A stretch of DNA of 64,000 nucleotides from Agarivorans sp050870875 (GTDB lineage Bacteria > Pseudomonadota > Gammaproteobacteria > Enterobacterales > Celerinatantimonadaceae): positions 4,774,001 to 4,838,000 of the forward strand of contig NZ_CP194041.2 in NCBI RefSeq assembly GCF_050870875.2, given 5' to 3'. The notes under the pieces were generated by a model that ran no database searches, was not told the origin of the DNA, and saw only the letters and a list, made by a program, of their open reading frames with translations. Shown here piece by piece: positions 9,185-18,012 of the stretch (its first letter is position 1; each line of letters begins with the position of its first letter). The position numbers and the translations under genes were made by a program.

Positions 9185-10186
9185 CTATTCGGCTAACCAT
9201 TGGGCCACATCTTTGGCAAAATAAGTCAAAATACCATCGGCACCAGCGCGCTTAAAGGCCAGCAAAGATTCCAAAACCACTGGACGCTCCTCCAACCAGC
9301 CATTGGCAAAAGCAGCCTTATGCATGGCGTATTCACCACTCACCTGATAAGCAAAGGTGGGCAGCGAAAAAGTATCCTTCACCTGACGCACCACATCAAG
9401 ATAGGGCATGCCCGGCTTCACTATCACCATGTCGGCACCTTCCTCGATATCCAGCGCCACTTCGTGCAAGGCTTCCTGAGTATTGGCGGGATCCATTTGA
9501 TAGGTCTTCTTATTACCACCTTTTAAGTTGCTGGCGCTACCGAGTGCATCGCGGAACGGGCCATAGTAACCCGAGGCATATTTAGCAGAATAAGCCATGA
9601 TCATGGTGTTGTGGTAACCCGCTTCTTCCAAGGCTTCGCGGATTGCCCCAATTCGTCCATCCATCATATCCGAAGGTGCCACCACATCAGCCCCCGCGGC
9701 GGCGTGGGAAAGCGCCTGCTTGACTAAAACTTCAGTGGTAATGTCATTTTGCACATAGCCCTGCGAATCAATGATCCCGTCTTGGCCATGAGTGGTAAAC
9801 GGATCAAGCGCCACATCGACCATCACTCCCAGCTCGGGAAAGGCCGCCTTCAAGGCGACAATCGCTCGTTGCGCTATGCCATCTTCGGCATAAGCCTGCT
9901 CCGCCAGCAGCGACTTCTGCGCCAGTGGCATCACCGGAAATAGTGCTACCATCGGCACCCCCAGAGCCACCAGCTGCTCGGCCTCTTTTAATAATAAATC
10001 AATCGTAAATCGCTGTACGCCGGGCATCGACGCCACCGCCTCGGTTTGATTTTCACCCTCGATAACAAACATCGGGTAAATCAAATCATCAACCGTTAGT
10101 TGATTTTCTGCCACTAAACGGCGGGAAAATTCATGGCGTCGAAGACGACGCATCCGGGTAGCGGGAAAGACTCTTGATACGCTCAC
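9185..10186 (-). CDS. hemB: Delta-aminolevulinic acid dehydratase (porphobilinogen synthase)
   Basis: Condenses two 5-aminolevulinate molecules into porphobilinogen in heme synthesis. The 333-residue protein has the Schiff-base lysines Lys202 (in YSAKYASGYYGP) and Lys257 (in VIVKPGMPYLD). The metal-site segment 124-137 reads DVALDPFTTHGQDG. This is the Asp-type site of the Pseudomonas-like, magnesium-using class, in place of the three-cysteine zinc site of the E. coli enzyme. The start is the ATG of MSVSRVFPA. It stands alone apart from the frameshifted gene downstream. Confidence 0.97.
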   Translation of the reverse strand: MSVSRVFPATRMRRLRRHEFSRRLVAENQLTVDDLIYPMFVIEGENQTEAVASMPGVQRFTIDLLLKEAEQLVALGVPMVALFPVMPLAQKSLLAEQAYAEDGIAQRAIVALKAAFPELGVMVDVALDPFTTHGQDGIIDSQGYVQNDITTEVLVKQALSHAAAGADVVAPSDMMDGRIGAIREALEEAGYHNTMIMAYSAKYASGYYGPFRDALGSASNLKGGNKKTYQMDPANTQEALHEVALDIEEGADMVIVKPGMPYLDVVRQVKDTFSLPTFAYQVSGEYAMHKAAFANGWLEERPVVLESLLAFKRAGADGILTYFAKDVAQWLAE

Positions 10187-10469
10187 TCAGCACTCCTATT
10201 TGCTCTGATGATCAAGCGTTACTTTAAGCCCAACTTAGCCGTTCGGCAAGTATGGATTGCATTTACAATCAGCAATGCTGAGCCAGCAATAGCAAACGTC
10301 TTCAAGAAAGATAAATCGACCATCCTGCGCAGTTTACTCGATCAATCTGAATCGAAGTGGTGCGGGTCACACATCCTACACCGACCTTAATTAAGATATA
10401 CAATAATAAAAATGGTTCACTAAATCGACACACCCGCGAGTGAATTGCAGATCCTGATCGCGAACTATT

Positions 10470-10485
10470 GGGAAAACGTTTCCAC
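10470..10485 (+). promoter_or_regulatory. GalR-type operator upstream of galR
   Basis: The 16-base site GGGAAAACGTTTCCAC has a central CG and matches the E. coli galE external operator GTGTAAACGATTCCAC at 13 of 16 positions. It sits 120 bases ahead of the galR start in the 418-base divergent gap between hemB and galR (10187-10604), otherwise empty of genes. Autoregulation by the adjacent GalR is the simplest reading. Binding is inferred, not shown. Confidence 0.7.
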
Positions 10486-10604
10486 TAAAAAGAATAATTT
10501 GCTAAATTGACCGCAAATATGAGCAGCTACGACTTATATTTGGTATTTGGCGATGCTTTGTAACGAAGAGCAGCCTTCGTTATTCAGTTATTTTTGGAGT
10601 ACAA

Positions 10605-11615
10605 ATGGCCACTATTAAAGACGTCGCCGCCGCAGCCGGTGTTTCTGTTGCCACGGTTTCACGGGTGGTCAACAATGGACCCAAGGTGAGCGCCAAAAAT
10701 CGTGAGTTAGTAAAAAAAGTGATGCTCGAATTAGGCTATCGACCCAATGCCAATGCCCGAGCGCTAGTCACCCAAACCAACCCCACACTAGGTTTGGTCT
10801 TTAGTGAATTAACCGATCCATTTTTTGCTACCTTGGCTGGTGGCGTAGAAAAAATCACCCGTAACCATAACATCCAACTGTTGATCAGCAATGGTTTAGT
10901 CAGTGCCGAGACCGAGAAGCAGGCCATCGAAACGCTTTTAGAACAGCGTTGCCAAGCATTGGTGGTTCATGCCAAGGCCTTGAGTAACCAAACGCTCATC
11001 GACTACGCCAACGCTATTCCCGCAATGGTACTGATTAACCGATTCATTCCAGAAATTGCCCATCGCTGTGTCTGGTTAGACAATCAGGCTGGCGGTGAAG
11101 CTGCGGCACGTCATTTATTGTCTTTGGGTCATCGCAATATCGCCTGTATCAGCAGTAACTACGATATTGAAGATCCTCGACTTCGTCTTGAAGGGGTAAA
11201 AAGTATTCTTGCCGAAAGCAACACGCCCTTAGCAGAGCATGCAATTGCCACGGCAGAACCCAATGAAATTGGCGGTGAAATCGCCGCTCAGAACCTGTTA
11301 GCTCGTGGTTTAGATTTGAGCGCCGTGATCGTCTATAACGATGCGATGGCTTCGGGCGTGATCAGCGTATTATGCGATAACGGCTATCGAGTCCCCGAGG
11401 ATATATCGGTGATTGGTTTCGATGATGTCTTACTGTCCCGCTATCTACGCCCCAAGCTTACTACCATGCGCTATCCGATCGAGATGATGGCAATGGAAGC
11501 GGCCGAAATGTCGCTAGCGTTGGCCAATGGCGAGAATGTCGCAGACTTACACAAGTACGTACCAACCCTCGTCAAACGAGACTCGGTTGCGCCACCCCGG
11601 ACAAACCAAACTTAG
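10605..11615 (+). CDS. galR: LacI-family transcriptional regulator, GalR/GalS type
   Basis: 336-residue repressor. The N-terminal helix-turn-helix begins MATIKDVAAAAGVSVATVSR, and the hinge region PNANARALV is the same as in E. coli GalR. The periplasmic-binding-protein-like sensor domain follows (residues about 60-330), with GalR-like blocks such as QCALVVHAK-type, MVLINR and GFDDVLLSRYLRPKLTT. E. coli GalR senses galactose and controls gal genes. No gal gene lies in this window, so the regulator acts on a distant regulon. A GalR-type operator at 10470 suggests autoregulation. Confidence 0.88.
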   Translation: MATIKDVAAAAGVSVATVSRVVNNGPKVSAKNRELVKKVMLELGYRPNANARALVTQTNPTLGLVFSELTDPFFATLAGGVEKITRNHNIQLLISNGLVSAETEKQAIETLLEQRCQALVVHAKALSNQTLIDYANAIPAMVLINRFIPEIAHRCVWLDNQAGGEAAARHLLSLGHRNIACISSNYDIEDPRLRLEGVKSILAESNTPLAEHAIATAEPNEIGGEIAAQNLLARGLDLSAVIVYNDAMASGVISVLCDNGYRVPEDISVIGFDDVLLSRYLRPKLTTMRYPIEMMAMEAAEMSLALANGENVADLHKYVPTLVKRDSVAPPRTNQT

Positions 11616-11636
11616 CTCAAACTCGGCAACTAACGT

Positions 11637-11746
11637 GGCTAACCACGCTTAAATCCCTAATTTTCTCGCAGATGATAGTAAACCCTGGCGAAGGCAGTAA
11701 ACGGCAGCCTTCACCAATAAGTGACGACCGCCAAGAAAACAGTGCA
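11637..11746 (-). pseudogene. Degenerate copy of the puuB 3' end
   Basis: This 110-base segment repeats, with many substitutions and small indels, the last ~100 bases of puuB plus at least 12 bases of its downstream flank (11747-11855). Shared blocks include GGCTAACCACGCTTA, ATCCCTAATTT and ATAGTAAACC in the same order. Read on the minus strand it encodes recognisable fragments of the PuuB C-terminus (GGRHL, VYY, LGI) but is frameshifted. It is a fossil of a second puuB allele or a decayed tandem duplication. Confidence 0.8.
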
Positions 11747-11758
11747 GGCTAACCACGC

Positions 11759-13036
11759 TTAGATCCCTAATTTGTCACGCAGATTATAGTAAACCGCGCC
11801 CAAGGCGGTAAACGGTACCTGTAAATGACGTCCACCAGGAAAACGGTAGTGGCTCAGCGAGGCGAACACATCAAAACGCTGCGCTTGTTCGCTCAACACT
11901 TCTGCCAATAGTTTACCCGCTAAGTGGGTACAACTCAGGCCATGGCCACTGTAACCCTGTAGATAATAAATATTGCTGTCTAAGCGACCAAATTGTGGCA
12001 TCCGTGAATAGGTCAGTAAGAAGTTACCGGTCCACGCATAGTCAATTTTAAGCCCGTGCAACTGCGGAAATAAAGCTTCAAACTTGGGCCGAATTTGCCG
12101 CTCGATAGAGGCCAAAGGCTTGGCACCATATACCACACCGCCACCAAACAATAAGCGTCGGTCGGCGGTCAGCCGATAATAATCCAACAAATAATTGCAG
12201 TCTTCCACGCAGTAATTTTGCGGTAGTAATTGCTGACACTGCGCTTCACTCAGCGGTTCAGTCGCCACCACCTGAGTGCCACACCGGATCGCCTTATCAC
12301 TGAGTTTAGGCTCTAATTCCCCGAGGTAAGCATTGCCCGCAAATAACAGATAATTGGCACTCACGCTGCCATGTGTGGTCAACACCTTAGTAACTTCACC
12401 CCTTTGATAAGATATTACTGGCGACTGCTCGTATATTTCACCGCCCAAACTTAATAGGGCTTCAGCCTCACCTAAGGCAAGATTCAAAGGATGAATATGC
12501 CCGCCCTTCCTGTCTAATAAACCGCCCACATAGGCCTCGGTCCCCACCACCTGAGCTAACTGCGCTTTATCTAGGAGTTCCAGTTGATGGTTACCAAAGC
12601 GTTCCCAATTGGCTTTTTGTTCAATTAAGCCTCTCAATTGCTTGGCATTATAGGCCGCGAATACCCCACCTTGTTGATAATCACAGGCAATTTGGTAGTC
12701 CTGAATACGGGAACGAATAATTTCGCCGCCTTCAAAAATCATCTCATTCAGAGCCTGAGCGGTTTTTTGATCATAGCGCTGTTCAATGACATCCACATCG
12801 CGGCTATAACTATTAACAATTTGTCCGCCATTACGGCCAGTCGCGCCAAAGCCGACCCGAGCAGCTTCTAGCACCACCACATGGAAGCCTTTCTCAGCAA
12901 GATGCAGGGCCGAAGACAAGCCACTAAATCCAGCACCAATGATGCAAACGTCACAGCGAATATCCCGCTGTAACTGAGCAAATTGGCGCGAATGATTCGC
13001 CGTTGCTGCATAGTAAGAATCGGTATGTTGTTGCAT
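11759..13036 (-). CDS. puuB: Gamma-glutamylputrescine oxidoreductase
   Basis: FAD-dependent enzyme of the DAO/GlyDH family that oxidises gamma-glutamylputrescine to gamma-glutamyl-gamma-aminobutyraldehyde in the Puu pathway. The dinucleotide-binding segment IIGAGFSGLSSALHLAEKG lies at 32-50. The whole protein (425 residues, E. coli PuuB 426) follows E. coli PuuB closely, for example GFGATGRNGGQ, GGHIHPLNLA, YCVEDCNYLLDYYRLTADRR and WTGNFLLTYSRMPQFGRLD. It lies directly downstream of puuD on the same strand. puuA and puuC are not in this window. Confidence 0.93.
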   Translation of the reverse strand: MQQHTDSYYAATANHSRQFAQLQRDIRCDVCIIGAGFSGLSSALHLAEKGFHVVVLEAARVGFGATGRNGGQIVNSYSRDVDVIEQRYDQKTAQALNEMIFEGGEIIRSRIQDYQIACDYQQGGVFAAYNAKQLRGLIEQKANWERFGNHQLELLDKAQLAQVVGTEAYVGGLLDRKGGHIHPLNLALGEAEALLSLGGEIYEQSPVISYQRGEVTKVLTTHGSVSANYLLFAGNAYLGELEPKLSDKAIRCGTQVVATEPLSEAQCQQLLPQNYCVEDCNYLLDYYRLTADRRLLFGGGVVYGAKPLASIERQIRPKFEALFPQLHGLKIDYAWTGNFLLTYSRMPQFGRLDSNIYYLQGYSGHGLSCTHLAGKLLAEVLSEQAQRFDVFASLSHYRFPGGRHLQVPFTALGAVYYNLRDKLGI

Positions 13037-13050
13037 AGGATCTCCTTAAA

Positions 13051-13797
13051 TCAGGCTTGCTGATGCCGTTCTGCTGCCGCGACGAACTGACTAAATAGAA
13101 CCTGCGACAAGGGGTTTTGTGCCGCTTGCCACTCGGGATGCCATTGCACCGCATAAAAAAACGGATGCTCAGTTAAGCAATAGGCTTCAATCAGACCGTC
13201 TTCAGCAATCGCCTCCAACTGCAAACCCTCGGCTAATTGGTCAATACCTTGATTATGTAAAGAATTCACCTCAATTTGCTCAGTATCGAGCCATTGCGCC
13301 AGCTTACCTTGTGGATTTAATTTGAGGGGATGCTGGCTGGCATATTTCACTGCGAAGTCTTTAGTTTCTGGCTCGCGATGCTCAATTGCCCCTTCCCGCA
13401 GGTAGACCTGGTGATGCAAACTTCCCCCCAGCGCAACATTCATTTCTTGGAAGCCACGACAAATACCAAACACTGGCAAGCCCTGCTGCCGAGAGTAGTC
13501 AACAATAGCAAAGGCTAAACGATCGCGCCCCGGGTCGAGCCTTGGCTCATGATGGCTGGCCGCATAGAGTTGCGGATCAACATTAGAGTGGCTACCAGTA
13601 AGCAACACCCCATCCAGTTGACTCAGCACGCGATTTAAGGCCGACGCACTTAAATGATGGGGCAGTAAAATTGCACCCGCGCCATACGCGGCTAAGGCAT
13701 TTAGATAAAACTCATTGACGCTTTGTATTTGATAGGCGTCCTGTTGTTTATGGCAACAAATTACTCCGATTAAAGCTTGTTTTTGATTCGCACCCAC
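13051..13797 (-). CDS. puuD: Gamma-glutamyl-gamma-aminobutyrate hydrolase
   Basis: Class I glutamine-amidotransferase-like hydrolase that releases GABA from gamma-glutamyl-GABA. The nucleophile is Cys113 in GICRGFQE. The His-Glu pair is His220 and Glu222 in VQWHPEW. The PGRD segment seen in PuuD is at 89-92. At 248 residues it matches the family (E. coli 254). It precedes puuB by 14 bases, so the two form an operon. The start is GTG with a weak ribosome site, and no better in-frame start exists before the conserved core. Confidence 0.92.
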   Translation of the reverse strand: MGANQKQALIGVICCHKQQDAYQIQSVNEFYLNALAAYGAGAILLPHHLSASALNRVLSQLDGVLLTGSHSNVDPQLYAASHHEPRLDPGRDRLAFAIVDYSRQQGLPVFGICRGFQEMNVALGGSLHHQVYLREGAIEHREPETKDFAVKYASQHPLKLNPQGKLAQWLDTEQIEVNSLHNQGIDQLAEGLQLEAIAEDGLIEAYCLTEHPFFYAVQWHPEWQAAQNPLSQVLFSQFVAAAERHQQA

Positions 13798-13962
13798 CGC
13801 GCACCCCGTTCAATATTCATTCAATATATAGGTACAAACTGCCATGAAATAGATTAAATGTAAATTATATTTAACAAAGATAGTTTTTCGTGCAAAGTTC
13901 CATGCTCCAGCTGAGACGAAATTGAGCCCTCAGCCATTCAAAACAAACATCAGCATCTAGGC

Positions 13963-14585
13963 TTATGGCGTCAACGAGACTTGCTGCTTATGCGCCTCAA
14001 TAACCGAGTGAGTTAAACCCAGCACGACTTTTTTAACCGCATACGCGCGCGCATCCCAGCCAACACAAGTATCGCCGCCATCGGGACATTCAGGAAAAGC
14101 GAGCATTCGCTGTGAAAAACTGACACCGTCAATATTCCCCTTAAGCGTTCCGATAATAATCGGCTGCCGCTGTGGGTTCTCGGCTTGCGTGTAATTGACA
14201 AATTCATCGGTATTTTCATCACATTCCACCAACTCCCAAACCGGACCGCGAAATATATTTCCCGCTCGGAGCCAATATTGCATATTTAGATAAGTGACAA
14301 AATGAGTCACGGTTAACTGTTTGCTATCAGGCAATTGTTGGCTAATGCTGCGCGCCAAATAATCAACTTTATTGGGCGTCACCCATTCATCGCCTAAACG
14401 GTCAATACCATACTGGCAACTCGTCACCAAGTACGAGAGTCCTCGGTTTCACTCTCACTTACATCCCGCAAATTTTGAGTTGCTAAGTGCCCGCTACCGG
14501 TTGCCAGTAAGAGAAGTTGAGCAGGGTTTAAACTTGCACAGGCGTTCAGGCCTAAGCCCATCAGTCAGCTGAATATTTTTTTCAT
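13963..14585 (-). pseudogene. Degraded lipoprotein-like gene
   Basis: An open frame of 155 codons at 13963-14430 (TTG start, no good ribosome site) encodes an unrecognised protein with 5 Cys, including ECPDGGDTC and SCQYG. Upstream on the same strand, ATG at 14585 opens MKKIFS, then an in-frame TGA at 14565-14567, then LMGLGLNACASLNPAQLLL, which looks like a lipoprotein signal with a LNAC lipobox. That frame ends in a stop near 14430 one base out of phase with the main frame. One stop and one frameshift therefore separate a plausible lipoprotein start from the body. Alternatively the main frame is an independent short gene. Confidence 0.55.
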
Positions 14586-14797
14586 GGTACATTTGGTCCT
14601 TCAATGCATATCTCCGTCATCCCTAATGGCTGGGCCTTAGCGCAATTGATCTGCGGCCAAGCATCCATAAGCCCTGCACTTAAGGCCAAAAATCATGCTA
14701 TTAATCACACAGTCCGCGAGCCAATCAATAGCGACCTAAAGCATTACAAGGTAGAATTAGCTGGCGAAATACCACGAGCAAGAGGCTCTTCTCAACG

Positions 14798-15805
14798 ATG
14801 ACAGAACAAGTCAGTATCACCATCAGTATTGGCGCTTCGGCTACGCCAGCTCAAAATCAAGCTCACAAGGTCCTGACCCCCAAACCGCCCTTCGATTTAC
14901 GTAAGATATTCGCCGCCTTCGTGGTACTGGTGGCACTGCTGCTACTGATATGCACGCTGATTTATCGATATTGGCCTCGTGCGGCCGAGGCGCATGCCGG
15001 AGCGGCGAGCACGGCACTCATTCAAAGGCCAAACCAAGAAGGTAGCCAGCAAGATCTCAAGTCAGCGGCCACACCACTATCCTCAGCCAATAGTCAGCAG
15101 GTTAGCGCAGCAGCAAGCCTCACTGAGCGAACATCCGAATCCGCGCCACAAGCGTCGGTTCAGGTCGAAAGCGTCTCACCACAACTCAAATTAAATTCAG
15201 ATAACCCAGTCAGCCTTACCGAGTTAAATCATCAGCAAGCCGCAGCTCTGCCAGTCGTTGTAACACCAGAGCCAAGCACCAGCCAGCGAGCAACCGACAA
15301 ACCGTCTGCTGCAACAGGACTAATGCCCCCCTTGCCAGAGGCTCCAGCGAGCGAGACCGCAGATTTAGCGCTGCAAGCAAAGCAAGCGCCAAGCCACAAG
15401 CCGACAAACCCACCGTCTGCACCAACGATGGCTAACGCAAACCTGAGTCCAAGCCAGGTACCAATACCCAGCCCTCAGACTGTCGATGTGCGAGTCAAAC
15501 GCGGCCAACTCACCAGCGGCATCCGCGCTCGCGAGCCCATCGATCAAGTGCAAGGCGTCTCGCTGGCCCAGCAGCAACAAATCTTCTTATTTCTGGAGCT
15601 CTTGAATATGCAAGGGCAAACGCTTGAGGTACGCTGGTATCACCAGCAGCAATTGCAAGCCACGGTAAACTTGGCCATTGGCGGACAGCGTTGGCGCACC
15701 AAGGCCAGTAAACGCTTTGACTCATTCAGTCTGGGACCATGGCAAGTAGTGGTATTTGCACAACAGAAATTGTTCTATGAACAAGACTTCATGGTAGAAC
15801 CATAG
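14798..15805 (+). CDS. DUF2914 domain membrane-anchored protein
   Basis: 335 residues of unknown function. A cytoplasmic N-terminus (1-37) precedes one membrane helix (about 38-57, FAAFVVLVALLLLICTLIY). Next comes a low-complexity linker of about 165 residues rich in Ala, Ser, Pro and Gln. The C-terminal domain (about 228-333) fits DUF2914, with RVKRGQLTSGIRAREPID, a FLELLNMQGQTLEVRWYH strand pair and GGQRWRTKASK. The topology predicts a periplasmic DUF2914 domain on a flexible stalk. The ATG follows an AGAGG sequence at a long distance, so the start is less certain than the family call. Confidence 0.75.
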   Translation: MTEQVSITISIGASATPAQNQAHKVLTPKPPFDLRKIFAAFVVLVALLLLICTLIYRYWPRAAEAHAGAASTALIQRPNQEGSQQDLKSAATPLSSANSQQVSAAASLTERTSESAPQASVQVESVSPQLKLNSDNPVSLTELNHQQAAALPVVVTPEPSTSQRATDKPSAATGLMPPLPEAPASETADLALQAKQAPSHKPTNPPSAPTMANANLSPSQVPIPSPQTVDVRVKRGQLTSGIRAREPIDQVQGVSLAQQQQIFLFLELLNMQGQTLEVRWYHQQQLQATVNLAIGGQRWRTKASKRFDSFSLGPWQVVVFAQQKLFYEQDFMVEP

Positions 15806-16049
15806 TCACTCCAGCTATCGACCACATTCATTCGATGGTTTAATGCATCCTTCGATTGAAACCAAAAGTGAATCAATGAAGGCCAATGCTTATCATATTA
15901 ACTCTTTGTTAATATTGAAAAATAACTAAAAACTCTGGTCTTCCTTTGAAGCGAGCTAAAGCAACTGTTCATAAAAGGATTTGTTATAAGCTTGCACTTC
16001 CTGAAAGTGCTGATTAAATTAATAACAGGGTCAACGGACAGGACGAACA

Positions 16050-16295
16050 ATGGAACTAACGCTCATACGTAGTGCCCTCGGCTGGGGTGCAGTGATCAAC
16101 ATCGCAGTACTTATTTATTGGTTTGCTTTTTTAACCCTCGCCCACGATTGGACTTATCAGCTGCATGCCAAGTGGTTTAAGCTTAGTGTCGAAAAATTTG
16201 ACCGTTTTCACTACCTAGGCTTGGCACTCTATAAAGTCGCCATCATCGCCTTTTATATCGTGCCTTACATCGCCTTAGGTATCGTTTTAGATTAG
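16050..16295 (+). CDS. Small two-helix membrane protein (DUF6868-like)
   Basis: 81 residues with two hydrophobic helices (about 10-32 and 55-78) flanking a short soluble segment containing HAKWFKLS and FDRFHYLG. I recognise the pattern as the small DUF6868-type family common in marine bacteria, but this is from memory. Function unknown. It runs tail to tail into the DUF3299 gene with a four-base overlap. The 244-base gap before it (15806-16049) shows no gene. Confidence 0.7.
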   Translation: MELTLIRSALGWGAVINIAVLIYWFAFLTLAHDWTYQLHAKWFKLSVEKFDRFHYLGLALYKVAIIAFYIVPYIALGIVLD

Positions 16296-16771
16296 TCGCT
16301 ATACAGCACTATCGATTGCGGCTCACTGATCGAATAACCGACCGTGGCCACCCCTTCTACATCCTGAATTTTGGTATGAATGGTACCTTCGACCCACACC
16401 GGATCCCAGATATCTTCCAGCTGCACTCCTTGCTTGTAAGTGACATAAACAATCTGGTTCGGTGGTGGTGGTGGATAATGTAAACAAGCGCCGAAATAAG
16501 GCACCAATAAGAATGCCTTGATCAACTCACCATCACTCTCTAAAGGCACAATAAATCCTGGAATACGCAGCGTTTTGCCATCCAAGGCCTTATTCACACT
16601 CACGTTTAAGTTCTGCTGAATCGGCTGATCTAAAGGCGCATTATGATCAATCGCTGCGGGAGCAGCTTGTCGCTCACTCTCGGGGATTAATTGCTCCCAG
16701 ACATCAATGTCTTCGCCATACGCAGCGCTACTCAATAACAGGCCAGCAATAAGCCAATGGTATATTCTCAT
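16292..16771 (-). CDS. DUF3299 periplasmic protein of the zinc-uptake operon
   Basis: 159 residues starting with a signal peptide (MRIYHWLIAGLLLSSAAYG, cleavage near 19). The mature domain has the DUF3299 hallmark blocks LRIPGFIVPLE, FLLVPYFGACLHYPPPPPNQ and VWVEGT. Conserved Cys and His in ACLHYPPPP could bind metal. It is the last gene of a minus-strand run behind an ABC permease, an ABC ATPase and His-rich ZrgA, an arrangement like the V. cholerae Zrg zinc system, so a periplasmic metal-handling role is likely. Confidence 0.8.
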   Translation of the reverse strand: MRIYHWLIAGLLLSSAAYGEDIDVWEQLIPESERQAAPAAIDHNAPLDQPIQQNLNVSVNKALDGKTLRIPGFIVPLESDGELIKAFLLVPYFGACLHYPPPPPNQIVYVTYKQGVQLEDIWDPVWVEGTIHTKIQDVEGVATVGYSISEPQSIVLYSD

Positions 16772-16785
16772 GTTGTTGCTCCTGA

Positions 16786-18012
16786 CTAAATTTTAATACT
16801 CATGCCATCGCTGAGTGAATAACGATAAGCGCGCCATGCCGGTAACAGCCCAGCGATAAAACCAACTCCCATCACTAGCAGCAACAAGTAAGCTTGTTGT
16901 AAAGTCGGCCAGCTGAGTACCATATAAAAGCCAAACTGATTGAGTAAAATCGGCTTCGCCAGCGCTAATAATCCATACATACTTACCAAACCCAGCAAGG
17001 ACCCCAGCACACTCAGTAACAGCGCTTCGATCAATAATAAGGTGAAAATATGCCTTGGCTTCGCGCCCACCGAGCGTAAGATCGCCATTTCACGGCGGCG
17101 CTCTTTTAGACTAACCATCAAGGTGGTTAACATGCTCATTAAGCCAGTGATCACCACACAAATCGAGACCGCAAGTAAGGCCGTCTCGGCGATGCTTAAA
17201 ATACCCCATAACTCTTGCAAAGCCACACCGGGCAAGATCGCGAGTAAAGCCTCTTGTTTCGACTGATTAATTTGCCGTTGCAGACTAAATATTTGCAACT
17301 TGGATTTGGTGCCGAGCATCATCGCAGTAATACTGGAAGGCGTTAGTTGTTGCTTGGTAAAAGGCTGTTTTTGCGCGGGCAAATGGATCGCTTCGATGCC
17401 AGCCAAAGAAGTAATCACGGTGCGATCGACTGGCGTCCCCGTGGCTTGTAAAATGCCACTCACCACAAAAGGAAATTGCTCGTGATTCACAAAACTCACC
17501 GCGGCAATGCCATGCGCGACGACAATTTTATCCCCCAGCCGATACCCCAGCTTTCTAGCAACCTCGGCCCCTAATACCACATCATAAGTATTGCTCAATT
17601 CACCGCCTTGCTTAAATTTCAAGGCTTGCTTATTGGCATATTGATAGTGTTCAAAAAAACTATTACTGGTGCCCATCACGCGATAGCCCCGGTGGGAATC
17701 CCCCAGGGAGATGGGGATCGCCCACTTGACTGAGGCATTTTGTTGGATATCTAAGTAACTTTGCCAAGATATATTATTGGTAGCATTACCAATACGAAAT
17801 ACCGAATACAACAACAATTGGGTGGGGCCACTGCGAGCACCCACGATCAAGTCGGTGCCAGAGATGGTCGATGCAAAGCTGGACTTGGCCTGAGTTCGTA
17901 AATTCTCTACCCCCAGCAACAGGGCCACACTTAAGGCAATGGTGAGCAAGCTCAGCAATACCGTCCCACGCCTCGCCCAAAGGCTATGCCAAGCTAAATT
18001 AAGCAGACTCAT
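16786..18012 (-). CDS. ABC transporter permease (FtsX/MacB type) of the zinc operon
   Basis: 408 residues with one N-terminal helix (about 16-36), a large periplasmic domain, and three C-terminal helices (about 280-305, 330-355, 375-395) with the FtsX-fold cytoplasmic segment LKERRREMAILRSVGA. This is the MacB/LolC-like topology rather than a classical import permease. It overlaps the ATPase gene start by 14 bases, so the pair is translationally coupled. Together with ZrgA it resembles the Vibrio Zrg system. The transported cargo is not evident from the permease itself. Confidence 0.85.
   Translation of the reverse strand: MSLLNLAWHSLWARRGTVLLSLLTIALSVALLLGVENLRTQAKSSFASTISGTDLIVGARSGPTQLLLYSVFRIGNATNNISWQSYLDIQQNASVKWAIPISLGDSHRGYRVMGTSNSFFEHYQYANKQALKFKQGGELSNTYDVVLGAEVARKLGYRLGDKIVVAHGIAAVSFVNHEQFPFVVSGILQATGTPVDRTVITSLAGIEAIHLPAQKQPFTKQQLTPSSITAMMLGTKSKLQIFSLQRQINQSKQEALLAILPGVALQELWGILSIAETALLAVSICVVITGLMSMLTTLMVSLKERRREMAILRSVGAKPRHIFTLLLIEALLLSVLGSLLGLVSMYGLLALAKPILLNQFGFYMVLSWPTLQQAYLLLLVMGVGFIAGLLPAWRAYRYSLSDGMSIKI

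Noticed and set aside
14604..14801. 65-codon open frame ending in an ATGA overlap with the DUF2914 gene
   Set aside because: No ribosome site, no recognisable sequence pattern, and the overlap alone can arise by chance; not supported as a gene.
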